A stretch of 40,019 bases of DNA from Clostridia bacterium (GTDB taxonomy: Bacteria; Bacillota; Clostridia; Christensenellales; Borkfalkiaceae), in NCBI GenBank assembly GCA_017407325.1, contig JAFQWV010000014.1:1-40019 (forward strand), read 5' to 3'. The notes beneath the pieces were generated by a model, which worked only from the letters and a program-made list of their open reading frames with translations, was not told the origin of the DNA and ran no database searches. The position numbers were made by a program, and so were the translations under genes. Of the stretch, positions 15,867-22,928 are shown one piece after another; positions within the stretch are counted from its first letter, which is position 1; each line of letters opens with the position of its first letter.

Positions 15867-17357
15867 ATGGCTGAAAAAATTATCGAATTAAAAAATTTAG
15901 TAAAAACCTACGACGGAACTAACGTCGTTGACGGGATTAATTTATATATAAGAAAGGGCGAATTCGTAACGCTACTCGGCCCGTCCGGTTGCGGTAAGAC
16001 GACAACTCTACGCATGATTGCAGGTTTTGAAACACCTGACGGTGGCGAAGTTTTATTAAACGGTAAGAATATCACTGATCTCCCACCTTACCTTCGTCCT
16101 GTAAACACCGTTTTCCAACGCTATGCGCTTTTTCCTCACCTAAACGTTTACGATAACGTTGCCTACGGCTTAAAGCTTAAGACGGTTACTGCAACTTATG
16201 AAAACAAAAACGGCGAAACTATAACTAAAAAACAACGTCTTTCGAAAAAGGAAATAGACGAAAGAGTTTCTAAAGCGTTAAAAATGGTCGACCTTGAAGA
16301 GTTTGAAAAGCGTGACGTTACCACACTTTCCGGTGGTCAACAACAACGTATTGCAATCGCGCGCGCTATCGTAAACGAGCCTGAAATTTTGCTACTTGAC
16401 GAACCACTCGGCGCACTCGATTTAAAAATGAGAAAGGATATGCAGATAGAACTAAAAGAAATGCACCGTAAGCTCGGCATTACTTTTATCTACGTTACGC
16501 ATGACCAAGAAGAAGCGCTTACTATGAGTGATACAATCGTAGTTATGAACGACGGCGTTATTCAACAAATCGGAACTCCAAAAGACATTTATAACGAGCC
16601 TAAGAACGCGTTCGTTGCAGACTTTATCGGCGAGAGCAACATTTTAAGTGGAACTATCGTCGGCAAAAACAAGGTTCGCTTTATAAACAAAGACTTCGAT
16701 ATGGTTGACGACTTCCCTGAAGGCGATAAAGTTGACGTAGTCGTTCGCCCTGAAGATATCTTTATCGTAAGCAAGGGCTTAGGACAAGCCGACGGTAAGA
16801 TTATCGACAGCGTATTTAAAGGCGTTCACTATGAAATGACTTTTAAAATTGGCAAAACGGAAATTCTAATTCAAGATACCGTCGAGCGCACAGTTGGCGA
16901 AGAAGTTTCTATCATCATAAAACCTGAAGATATCCACGTTATGGAAAAAGCCGTTGCCTCTAACACCTACATCGGAACTATTACAAAGCGCAACACCGTA
17001 GAATTTGGTGAAGGCGAGTTTGAGTGTGACGTAACGACTCTTTATCCAAACTCTCACCTTGACGAAGAAGGCTATTTAATTACCGAACAAGGCGAAAAAC
17101 TTGACTTAACAGGTACTGACGTTCTAGTTGAAGTCGCGCTCGATAAGATTGAAATTATCGACAACGAGGACGACGGTGACGCTAGTGGTGAAATCATTTC
17201 TATCATCTACAAAGGCGACCACTACCAAGTTATTATCAGAACGCCGGAAGAGGAAGAAGACTTCGTTGTTGACACCGATTATCTCTGGAACGAAAACGAC
17301 AAAGTCAGTGTAAAAATCAAGCCTGAAGATATCAAACTTAAGCTAAAGGAGAAATAG
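15867..17357 (+). CDS. potA: Spermidine/putrescine ABC transporter ATPase PotA, extended
   Basis: The ATPase powers polyamine import through PotB/PotC. Walker A GPSGCGKT (38-45), Q-loop in VFQRYALFPHL, signature LSGGQQQ (154-160), Walker B ILLLDEP (174-180) and switch His212 are intact. Two things are odd. About 20 extra residues (107-126, TVTATYENKNGETITKKQRL) are inserted before the helical signature region. The protein has 496 residues rather than about 350-380. The extra length is three TOBE-like repeats after residue 257, each ending in RPEDI or KPEDI (294-298, 352-356, 485-489). RBS GGAG. Overlapping or tight spacing with the following genes shows a single operon. Confidence 0.95.
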   Translation: MAEKIIELKNLVKTYDGTNVVDGINLYIRKGEFVTLLGPSGCGKTTTLRMIAGFETPDGGEVLLNGKNITDLPPYLRPVNTVFQRYALFPHLNVYDNVAYGLKLKTVTATYENKNGETITKKQRLSKKEIDERVSKALKMVDLEEFEKRDVTTLSGGQQQRIAIARAIVNEPEILLLDEPLGALDLKMRKDMQIELKEMHRKLGITFIYVTHDQEEALTMSDTIVVMNDGVIQQIGTPKDIYNEPKNAFVADFIGESNILSGTIVGKNKVRFINKDFDMVDDFPEGDKVDVVVRPEDIFIVSKGLGQADGKIIDSVFKGVHYEMTFKIGKTEILIQDTVERTVGEEVSIIIKPEDIHVMEKAVASNTYIGTITKRNTVEFGEGEFECDVTTLYPNSHLDEEGYLITEQGEKLDLTGTDVLVEVALDKIEIIDNEDDGDASGEIISIIYKGDHYQVIIRTPEEEEDFVVDTDYLWNENDKVSVKIKPEDIKLKLKEK

Positions 17358-17358
17358 G

Positions 17359-18180
17359 ATGAACGCACTCAGGTTTTCACGTAAACACTTGGGAATTCCT
17401 TATATTATTTTCCTTTCAGTGTTTGTAATTTTACCGCTAGTTTTAATCGTTTTATACGCGTTTACCGACTCAGAGTGGCACTTTACCTTGAATAACTTCG
17501 CAGACTTTTTCTTGCGTAGCGGTAATTTGAAGGTACTTGCAATAAGTTTCGGCTTAGCGCTTTTAACGACTGTAATCTGCATACTTATCGCCTATCCCGT
17601 TGCCTACGTTTTAGCACAATCGAAGCTAAAAGCAAGTGGAATTTATCTTTTGCTTTTCATACTTCCCATGTGGATTAACTTCGTTTTAAGAACGGCGGCT
17701 GTTAAAGAACTACTTTATATGCTCGACGGATTAGGTATTTACGACGTATCCGAAAACTATTTCTTAAGCACTATAATCGGCATGGTTTACGACTATCTAC
17801 CGTTTTCGATACTGCCTATTTATACCGTACTTATAAAAATTGACAAAAGCGCGATTGAAGCATCAATGGACCTTGGCGCAAACCCTGTTCAAACCTTCTT
17901 TCGCACGACCTTACCGCTTTCCATGCCGGGTATAATGAGTGCCGTGACTATGGTATTTTTACCAACCACCACAACCTACGTTATCGCTGATACCTTAGGT
18001 AACTCTAAGGTAACGATTATAGGTAACCTAATAAAAACTCAGTTCGACGCAGGAACGGCAGAGAGCTGGCACGTAGGCTCGGCAATATCGCTCGTTTTAT
18101 TGGTAATAATTTTTGCATCAATGCTTTTTAGTGGAAAACTTAACGAAAACGACCAAAAAGGAGGTGCTTCAAAATGGTAA
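17359..18180 (+). CDS. potB: Spermidine/putrescine ABC transporter permease PotB
   Basis: The 273-residue protein has six predicted membrane helices and the EAA cytoplasmic loop IEASMDLGANPVQTFFRTTLPLSMPGI (about 170-197), which docks on PotA. Normal length. The ATG follows the potA stop by one base; RBS AAGGAG lies within potA. The 3' end overlaps potC by 7 bp, indicating translational coupling. Confidence 0.95.
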   Translation: MNALRFSRKHLGIPYIIFLSVFVILPLVLIVLYAFTDSEWHFTLNNFADFFLRSGNLKVLAISFGLALLTTVICILIAYPVAYVLAQSKLKASGIYLLLFILPMWINFVLRTAAVKELLYMLDGLGIYDVSENYFLSTIIGMVYDYLPFSILPIYTVLIKIDKSAIEASMDLGANPVQTFFRTTLPLSMPGIMSAVTMVFLPTTTTYVIADTLGNSKVTIIGNLIKTQFDAGTAESWHVGSAISLVLLVIIFASMLFSGKLNENDQKGGASKW

Positions 18181-18971
18181 AAAAGATTTTATCGGCATCA
18201 ATTATTTGGTTAGTTCTCGCACTTTTGTATATTCCTGTATTACTTTTAGTAGTTTACAGTTTTAACGCATCAAGCGAAATCGGTATTTGGTCAAGCGAAT
18301 GGAATTTAAGTCTATACAAAATGCTTTTTTCAGACGAAAAAATTCTTTCTGCAATAAAGACTACTTTGCTTCTTGCAATATCAAGCGCAACTATTTCAAC
18401 TATTTTAGGAACTGCGGGCGCAATCGGGCTTTATTACTCAAGAAAGCGCACGTTCAAAATTTTCAATATCGTAACGCAAATTCCGGTAGTTAGCGCAGAT
18501 ATAGTAACGGCTGTAGCAATCGCACTTACCTGCTCGATTCTACTTTTTCCAAGAACGTACGCATCACTACTTATCGGTCACGTTGTTTTGTGCTTCCCAT
18601 TCGTATTCACTAGCGTCGTTCCAAAGCTTAAGCAAATGGATCCTAACCTTTACGAAGCAGGCTTAGACCTTGGCGCATCACCACGTAAAGCGTTATTCTC
18701 AATCGTTATTCCTGAAATTTTACCAGGTATCGTATCTGGATTTTTACTTGCAATAACGCTATCTCTCGACGACTACGTAATAACGACTTTCTTAAAACCG
18801 TCTACTATCGACACCATTTCTACTTACGCCTACAACGCATACGCAAAGAACGCAGCAAACACTTCAATCCCAGCTCTCAGAGCACTATCTGCAATCGTAT
18901 TTGCTATCATTATTATTTTAGTAGTCGTAAACTTCCTTATTTCAAATAAAAAGAAAAAGGAGGGTAACTAA
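18174..18971 (+). CDS. potC: Spermidine/putrescine ABC transporter permease PotC
   Basis: The 265-residue protein is the second permease half: six helices and an EAA loop (YEAGLDLGASPRKALFSIVIPEILPGI). SLDDYVITTFL is a familiar PotC/PotI signature. A strong RBS AAAGGAGGTG is placed within potB. The stop codon shares its last base with the potD start. Confidence 0.95.
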   Translation: MVKKILSASIIWLVLALLYIPVLLLVVYSFNASSEIGIWSSEWNLSLYKMLFSDEKILSAIKTTLLLAISSATISTILGTAGAIGLYYSRKRTFKIFNIVTQIPVVSADIVTAVAIALTCSILLFPRTYASLLIGHVVLCFPFVFTSVVPKLKQMDPNLYEAGLDLGASPRKALFSIVIPEILPGIVSGFLLAITLSLDDYVITTFLKPSTIDTISTYAYNAYAKNAANTSIPALRALSAIVFAIIIILVVVNFLISNKKKKEGN

Positions 18972-20725
18972 TGAAAAAAGTGGTCTATATGTTGATTATC
19001 GGCATTTTATGCGCGTCTATCGTTCTTTATTTTACTCAAGGAATTGAAAAGGTAAGCGCAGACGACGTCGAAATTTTAAGGGTTTACAACTGGGAAGAAT
19101 ACATCTCTGAAGGCGACGAAGACGGCGAGTACGCCGACGTTATAAGCGACTTTGAAACTTATTGCCAAGAAGTTCTCGGTCGCAACGTCATCGTTGAATA
19201 TTCAACCTTCGGTACTAACGAAAATATGTATAACGAGTTGAATATGTCTAAAAAATCGGTTGGCGGAAAAACGACCTACTCTTACGACCTGGTTTGTCCT
19301 AGCGAATATATGATTATGAAAATGATTCGCGAAGACATGCTTGAAACTATTGATAAATCTAAACTCGAAAATTACTATAACGGAGCGTCGGGCTACCTTC
19401 TCGAACGTTTCGAAAACTTAACCGTTGACGGCAAAAAAGTAAGCGATTACGCTGCCTGCTATATGTGGGGAACGATGGGCTTTGTTTACAACCCGGAATT
19501 CGTTGAAGATATCGACGCTTTCGACTGGTCGCTTTGCTGGAACGAAGATTATAAAGGCACAAGCACTATTAAAGACAGCGTCAGAGATAGCTACGTTCTC
19601 GCTATCGGCTACGTTTACCAAGACGAACTTCTCGCTTTAAGCGAACAATACTCAAAGGGCGAACTTGACGCAGTAACCTATAACGCTAAAATAACTGAAA
19701 TATTCGACAGAACCGACTCTGATACTATCGAACTTGTCAAAAACGCACTACTAGATCTTAAAGACAATATCTTCGGCTATGAAGTTGATAGCGGTAAAAA
19801 AGATATGGCGCAAGGCAAAATTTTAATTAACTTTGCTTGGAGTGGCGACGGCGTTTATACGCTCGATACCGCAGAAGGCGCGTACGACGATATCCCTGAA
19901 GATGAAATTTTAGAACTTTCTTGGGCTGTCCCTACCGCAGGTAGCAATATCTGGTTTGACGGCTGGGTTATGCCAAAAGGCTCTAATACGGAACTTAGCC
20001 TTGAGTTTATCAACTACCTGTCACGCCCTGACGTTGCCGTAAGCAATATGTCGTATATCGGCTATACTTCGGCTATTGCAGGAGACAGCTTGTACGAAAA
20101 CGCGGTCGATTGGTACGGCTATGCTGGTGACAGTTTCAACCTTGAACAAGACGGCGTTGAAAAAGTCGTATCAGGTAATAAAGCGACTTACACCTACTTC
20201 GAAGATTGCGACTTTGAAACGGCTTTATCTGACGGCGAAACTGAAGTTTATAAGAATTGGTATATAACCGAAGTTGAAGACGGTACTACCACCTATTTTG
20301 TTCGCGAACAGTACTTTATTTTAAACGAAGATACTAGCGAATACGAATTAGACTACGACGAAACTTTTGAAGTTTTCGAAGTCGATTTAAGTTATTTCTT
20401 CGATAATCTCGAAGAGTACGACAGCGCAAGCATCTTTACCGACACTTTAGGTAGACAATTCTCTGCCCAATACCCAGACTTTGACACCGTTACCCGTTGC
20501 ACGATTATGAAAAGTTTTACCGACAGCGAAACTAAAGACCTTAACGATATGTGGCAAACGGCAAAAATCGGCAGAATTTCTTCTGCGATTATCTGGAGTA
20601 TAATCGGCGTTTTAGCAGGAATTATCTTAGTAGTAATAACACTTACAACTCTTTACAAAAAAGGCAAAATTTTTCAACCGAAAGCCCCTAAAGGCTATAC
20701 GTTAAAAAACATCGACCTTCACTAA
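18971..20725 (+). CDS. potD: Polyamine-binding protein PotD, enlarged and doubly membrane-anchored
   Basis: This solute-binding component has PotD hallmarks: RVYNWEEYIS (37-46), YDLVCPSEYMI, GTMGFVYNP, FAWSGDGVY (288-296) and IWFDGWVMPKGS (327-338), holding the aromatic and acidic residues that cradle polyamines. At 584 residues it is far larger than the usual ~350. An acidic insertion lies around 380-490 (many Asp, Glu, Tyr), and a transmembrane helix at about 538-561 is followed by a short basic tail. The N-terminal helix (4-22) has no canonical lipobox, so the protein appears held by membrane helices rather than lipid. Last gene of the operon; RBS AAAAGGAGGG. Confidence 0.93.
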   Translation: MKKVVYMLIIGILCASIVLYFTQGIEKVSADDVEILRVYNWEEYISEGDEDGEYADVISDFETYCQEVLGRNVIVEYSTFGTNENMYNELNMSKKSVGGKTTYSYDLVCPSEYMIMKMIREDMLETIDKSKLENYYNGASGYLLERFENLTVDGKKVSDYAACYMWGTMGFVYNPEFVEDIDAFDWSLCWNEDYKGTSTIKDSVRDSYVLAIGYVYQDELLALSEQYSKGELDAVTYNAKITEIFDRTDSDTIELVKNALLDLKDNIFGYEVDSGKKDMAQGKILINFAWSGDGVYTLDTAEGAYDDIPEDEILELSWAVPTAGSNIWFDGWVMPKGSNTELSLEFINYLSRPDVAVSNMSYIGYTSAIAGDSLYENAVDWYGYAGDSFNLEQDGVEKVVSGNKATYTYFEDCDFETALSDGETEVYKNWYITEVEDGTTTYFVREQYFILNEDTSEYELDYDETFEVFEVDLSYFFDNLEEYDSASIFTDTLGRQFSAQYPDFDTVTRCTIMKSFTDSETKDLNDMWQTAKIGRISSAIIWSIIGVLAGIILVVITLTTLYKKGKIFQPKAPKGYTLKNIDLH

Positions 20726-20730
20726 AAAAA

Positions 20731-20771
20731 TAGCGGTAATCGCCTTATAGCGCGATTACCGCTTTAATTTT
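20731..20771 (+). terminator. Terminator of the pot operon (copy 1 of a 41-bp repeat)
   Basis: Hairpin AGCGGTAATCGC / GCGATTACCGCT with an 8-nt loop, followed by TTAATTTT. All 41 bases recur identically at 21982-22022 in the same orientation. Confidence 0.85.
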
Positions 20772-21186
20772 ATATCTTATTTTTTATAATAATCATTTTT
20801 AACACGCCCAAAAAGGGCAAAAAAAATGCCCTAATCCTTACGAATAAAGTGCGCACACCGTAAGATTAAAGCCAAAAAAAAACCTTTTTTCTTAGTCTGT
20901 ACTTGTATAATAACACAACCTTTACTATTTGTCAACTATTTTTCATTAAAGTAAACTTTTAGCTTTATAATAACAAAAACGATAAAAACTTCTAAAAATA
21001 AAAAAAGTGGTAAGGTATCATTACCCCCCTTACCTGAAAAAAATATTTTATTTCACCTAATGGTAAGTGTAAACTATTTTTATTTATAAGTCAACTATTT
21101 TTATTAAATTTCTTAAACACCAATTAAATATATTTAAAAATACTTCAAAAAATAAAGAAAAACGGCTAAATATAGCCGTTTTTTGT
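20772..21186. other. AT-rich gene-free stretch with small repeats
   Basis: About 415 bp without a credible gene. It holds GGGCA-(A)7-TGCCC near 20816-20833 and an inverted repeat GGTAAGG/CCTTACC near 21010-21036 with further GGTAAG copies near 21062. Three copies of GT(c/a)AACTATTTTT lie at 20931, 21069 and 21090. The T-rich end at 21163-21185 (ACGGCTA..TAGCCGT hairpin followed by TTTTTG) overlaps the 3' end of the next gene; read on the minus strand it can serve as that gene's terminator. No promoter of good quality was found. Confidence 0.5.
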
Positions 21187-21846
21187 TTATCTTTTCTTGT
21201 AAATCACAAGCTCTGGATTCTCTCCGTTTTCGTCGTAGGTACAGACGAGAAGGAAGTCCATGTTTGCAGCTATTCCAAAGCACCTGCCACCAAATTCGCT
21301 TTCGAGCTGGCTTCCGAGATAGGTTTGCTTATCGTCAAGAAATTTCACTTTTTCTCCGTTCGGAAGCGTGTATTCCATATTGATAAATTCGCCTGACAAA
21401 ACGTTCAGATTCTCGACCTTTGGAAGTCCTTCGATATTCAAAAGTGTGTTGAATTCGTAAATCAACTGTTGTTTGAATTCTTCAAGTTTTTCTTTTCCGC
21501 CTATTTCGACGTATCGTTTCCAAATATCGAGAGTATATTCACCGTCGGCATAACACCATTTGCAGTATTCTTCATTAAAATTGCCATCAGTTTCTTTGCT
21601 TGTATTACAGTCCTCAAGTGGCATACCGCAGCATTGACATATCAACTGTCTTGGAGAGCCTAAAAGCGTATTGATCGAAACGTCAAAAAATTTTGATAAT
21701 AGTTTTAGCGTTTCTGTGTTTGGTATCGTTTCGCCATTTTCCCAACGGGAAACCGCCTGTCTTGTTACAAAAATCTTTTCTGCAAGTTCCTCTTGCGAAA
21801 GCCCTTTTTTTATTCTGAGTTCATAAATTATATCCTTTGTTTCCAT
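21187..21846 (-). CDS. XRE-family regulator with zinc-ribbon domain
   Basis: The 219-residue protein has three parts. A Cro/C1 HTH spans 1-60 (LRIKKGLSQEELAEKIFVTRQAVSRWENGETIPNTETL). A putative zinc-ribbon (PF12674-like) follows at about 70-105, with CQCCGMPL and later CKWCYADGEYT giving two CxxC pairs. A beta-rich tail contains EYTLPNGEKVKFLDDKQTYLGSQLE. I chose the ATG at 21846 (GGTGGTG upstream); an in-frame ATG 63 bp earlier would overlap the promoter. Codon use seems less AT-extreme than its surroundings, and the gene sits between two identical 41-bp repeats, so recent acquisition is possible. Target unknown; autoregulation is likely. Confidence 0.85.
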   Translation of the reverse strand: METKDIIYELRIKKGLSQEELAEKIFVTRQAVSRWENGETIPNTETLKLLSKFFDVSINTLLGSPRQLICQCCGMPLEDCNTSKETDGNFNEEYCKWCYADGEYTLDIWKRYVEIGGKEKLEEFKQQLIYEFNTLLNIEGLPKVENLNVLSGEFINMEYTLPNGEKVKFLDDKQTYLGSQLESEFGGRCFGIAANMDFLLVCTYDENGENPELVIYKKR

Positions 21847-21876
21847 ACAATCACCACCTTCACTTATTGTGATTAT

Positions 21877-21920
21877 ATTATACCACTCGATGTCATAGTT
21901 AACAAGCAACTAGTAGTTGC
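21877..21920 (-). promoter_or_regulatory. Promoter and palindromic site of the XRE/zinc-ribbon gene
   Basis: Minus strand TTGTTA (21905-21900), 17 bp, TATAAT (21882-21877). Immediately upstream of the -35 box is the perfect palindrome GCAACTA-G-TAGTTGC (21906-21920), a good operator candidate for an XRE dimer. Confidence 0.7.
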
Positions 21921-21981
21921 TATATTATAACAAATTAAAATAATTATGGTCACTTCTTATAAAGAAAAATTTACAAAAATT

Positions 21982-22022
21982 TAGCGGTAATCGCCTTATA
22001 GCGCGATTACCGCTTTAATTTT
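21982..22022 (+). repeat. Copy 2 of the 41-bp terminator-like repeat
   Basis: Base-for-base identical to 20731-20771 and in the same orientation, although no plus-strand gene precedes it. On the minus strand the hairpin could still stop transcription of the DUF1292 gene (stop at 22031), but the following T-run (TAAATTTTTG) is weaker than on the plus side (TTTAATTTTTTT). Confidence 0.85.
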
Positions 22023-22030
22023 TTTAAAAA

Positions 22031-22459
22031 TTAGTCGTCGTTTTCGTCTTTGTGGTGGTGATGTCCGCAACCGCAATCACAGTCGTCGTCGCAATCACAG
22101 TCGTCGTCGCAGTCGCAATCGCAACCAGAGTGGCAACCGCAGTCGCATTCTTCTTCATAGTCGTCTTCTTCGTCCATTTCAGCAATAAACGCTTGGAAAA
22201 CTTCGTCAAGTAATGCTTCGTCTTCAACAGGAGCGAGTTGTTCGTCGCCGTCGTCGCCAACGATTTCAAAAATTACGACTTCTTCGTCGTTAAGACCGTC
22301 TATTTCCTGAGCAGGTTGGAAAAACGCGAACCATCTTTTATTGTGTTCGATAGTTCCGATATGGTAAAATTTAAACACGTCACCGTTTTCGTTTTTAAGG
22401 TCTACAACGGCAATGTCTTCTTCGTTTTCGTTAATAACTTCTTTGTAATTGTCTGACAT
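22031..22459 (-). CDS. DUF1292 protein with Cys/Asp/His-rich tail
   Basis: The 142-residue protein has an acidic DUF1292 domain (YrzB-like) at about 10-95 (VDLKNENGDVFKFYHIGTIEHNKRWFAFFQPA..DEEVVIFEIV). The tail from 105 holds 11 cysteines in 27 residues, interleaved with Asp (CDCGCH, CDCDCDDDCD, CDCGCG), then four His at 133-136. DUF1292 genes normally lie beside ruvX in Firmicutes, as here (12 bp gap). The tail is not part of the usual domain and looks like a metal-binding or metal-storage segment (inference). RBS AAAGGAGA. No signal peptide is present. Confidence 0.85.
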   Translation of the reverse strand: MSDNYKEVINENEEDIAVVDLKNENGDVFKFYHIGTIEHNKRWFAFFQPAQEIDGLNDEEVVIFEIVGDDGDEQLAPVEDEALLDEVFQAFIAEMDEEDDYEEECDCGCHSGCDCDCDDDCDCDDDCDCGCGHHHHKDENDD

Positions 22460-22471
22460 AATATATCTCCT

Positions 22472-22888
22472 TTATTTGTTTATTTTTCTCATATAATCTT
22501 CTAAAATATAAGACGCGGCGATTTTGTCGATAACGTCTTTTCTTTTTTCCCTGCGCATATCGGCTTCAATCAAAACCCTACGCGCTTCCATAGTAGTAAA
22601 CCGCTCGTCCTGAAAAACGATAGGAATATCCGTGCGCTTTTTAAGTTCTTCAACAAAACTTTCGGTAAGTGCAGTTTGTTCACTTTTTGAGCCGTCAAAG
22701 TTAAGTGGAAGCCCACAAACGATAGTATCTGCACCTTTTTCTTTAGCAAGATTTGCTAAGTAATTAAGGTCTTTTTCAAAATTTTTACGCCAATAAGTTT
22801 CAAGCGGTAAAGCCATTGAATTAAACGGATCGCTTATAGCCACGCCTATTCTTTTATTGCCGATATCAAACGCGATTATTCTTCCCAT
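22472..22888 (-). CDS. ruvX: Putative pre-16S rRNA nuclease / Holliday-junction resolvase-like RuvX (YqgF)
   Basis: The 138-residue protein has the RNase H-like fold signature: FDIGNKRIGVAISDP at 6-20 with the first catalytic Asp, IVCGLPLNFDGS in the middle, and FQDERFTTMEARR with the acidic residues near 97. The family matures the 16S rRNA 5' end; older names call it a Holliday-junction resolvase. No clear ribosome site is seen. It follows the TIR-fusion gene by 40 bp, with no terminator between. Confidence 0.93.
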   Translation of the reverse strand: MGRIIAFDIGNKRIGVAISDPFNSMALPLETYWRKNFEKDLNYLANLAKEKGADTIVCGLPLNFDGSKSEQTALTESFVEELKKRTDIPIVFQDERFTTMEARRVLIEADMRREKRKDVIDKIAASYILEDYMRKINK

Positions 22889-22928
22889 AACAATTTATAT
22901 TATACATAATTAAACTGGTTTCGTCAAC

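Noticed and set aside
20731..22022. Attachment sites of an integrated phage or integrative element
   Set aside because: There is no integrase or recombinase and no tRNA target between or beside the 41-bp repeats, and the segment is only 1.25 kb.
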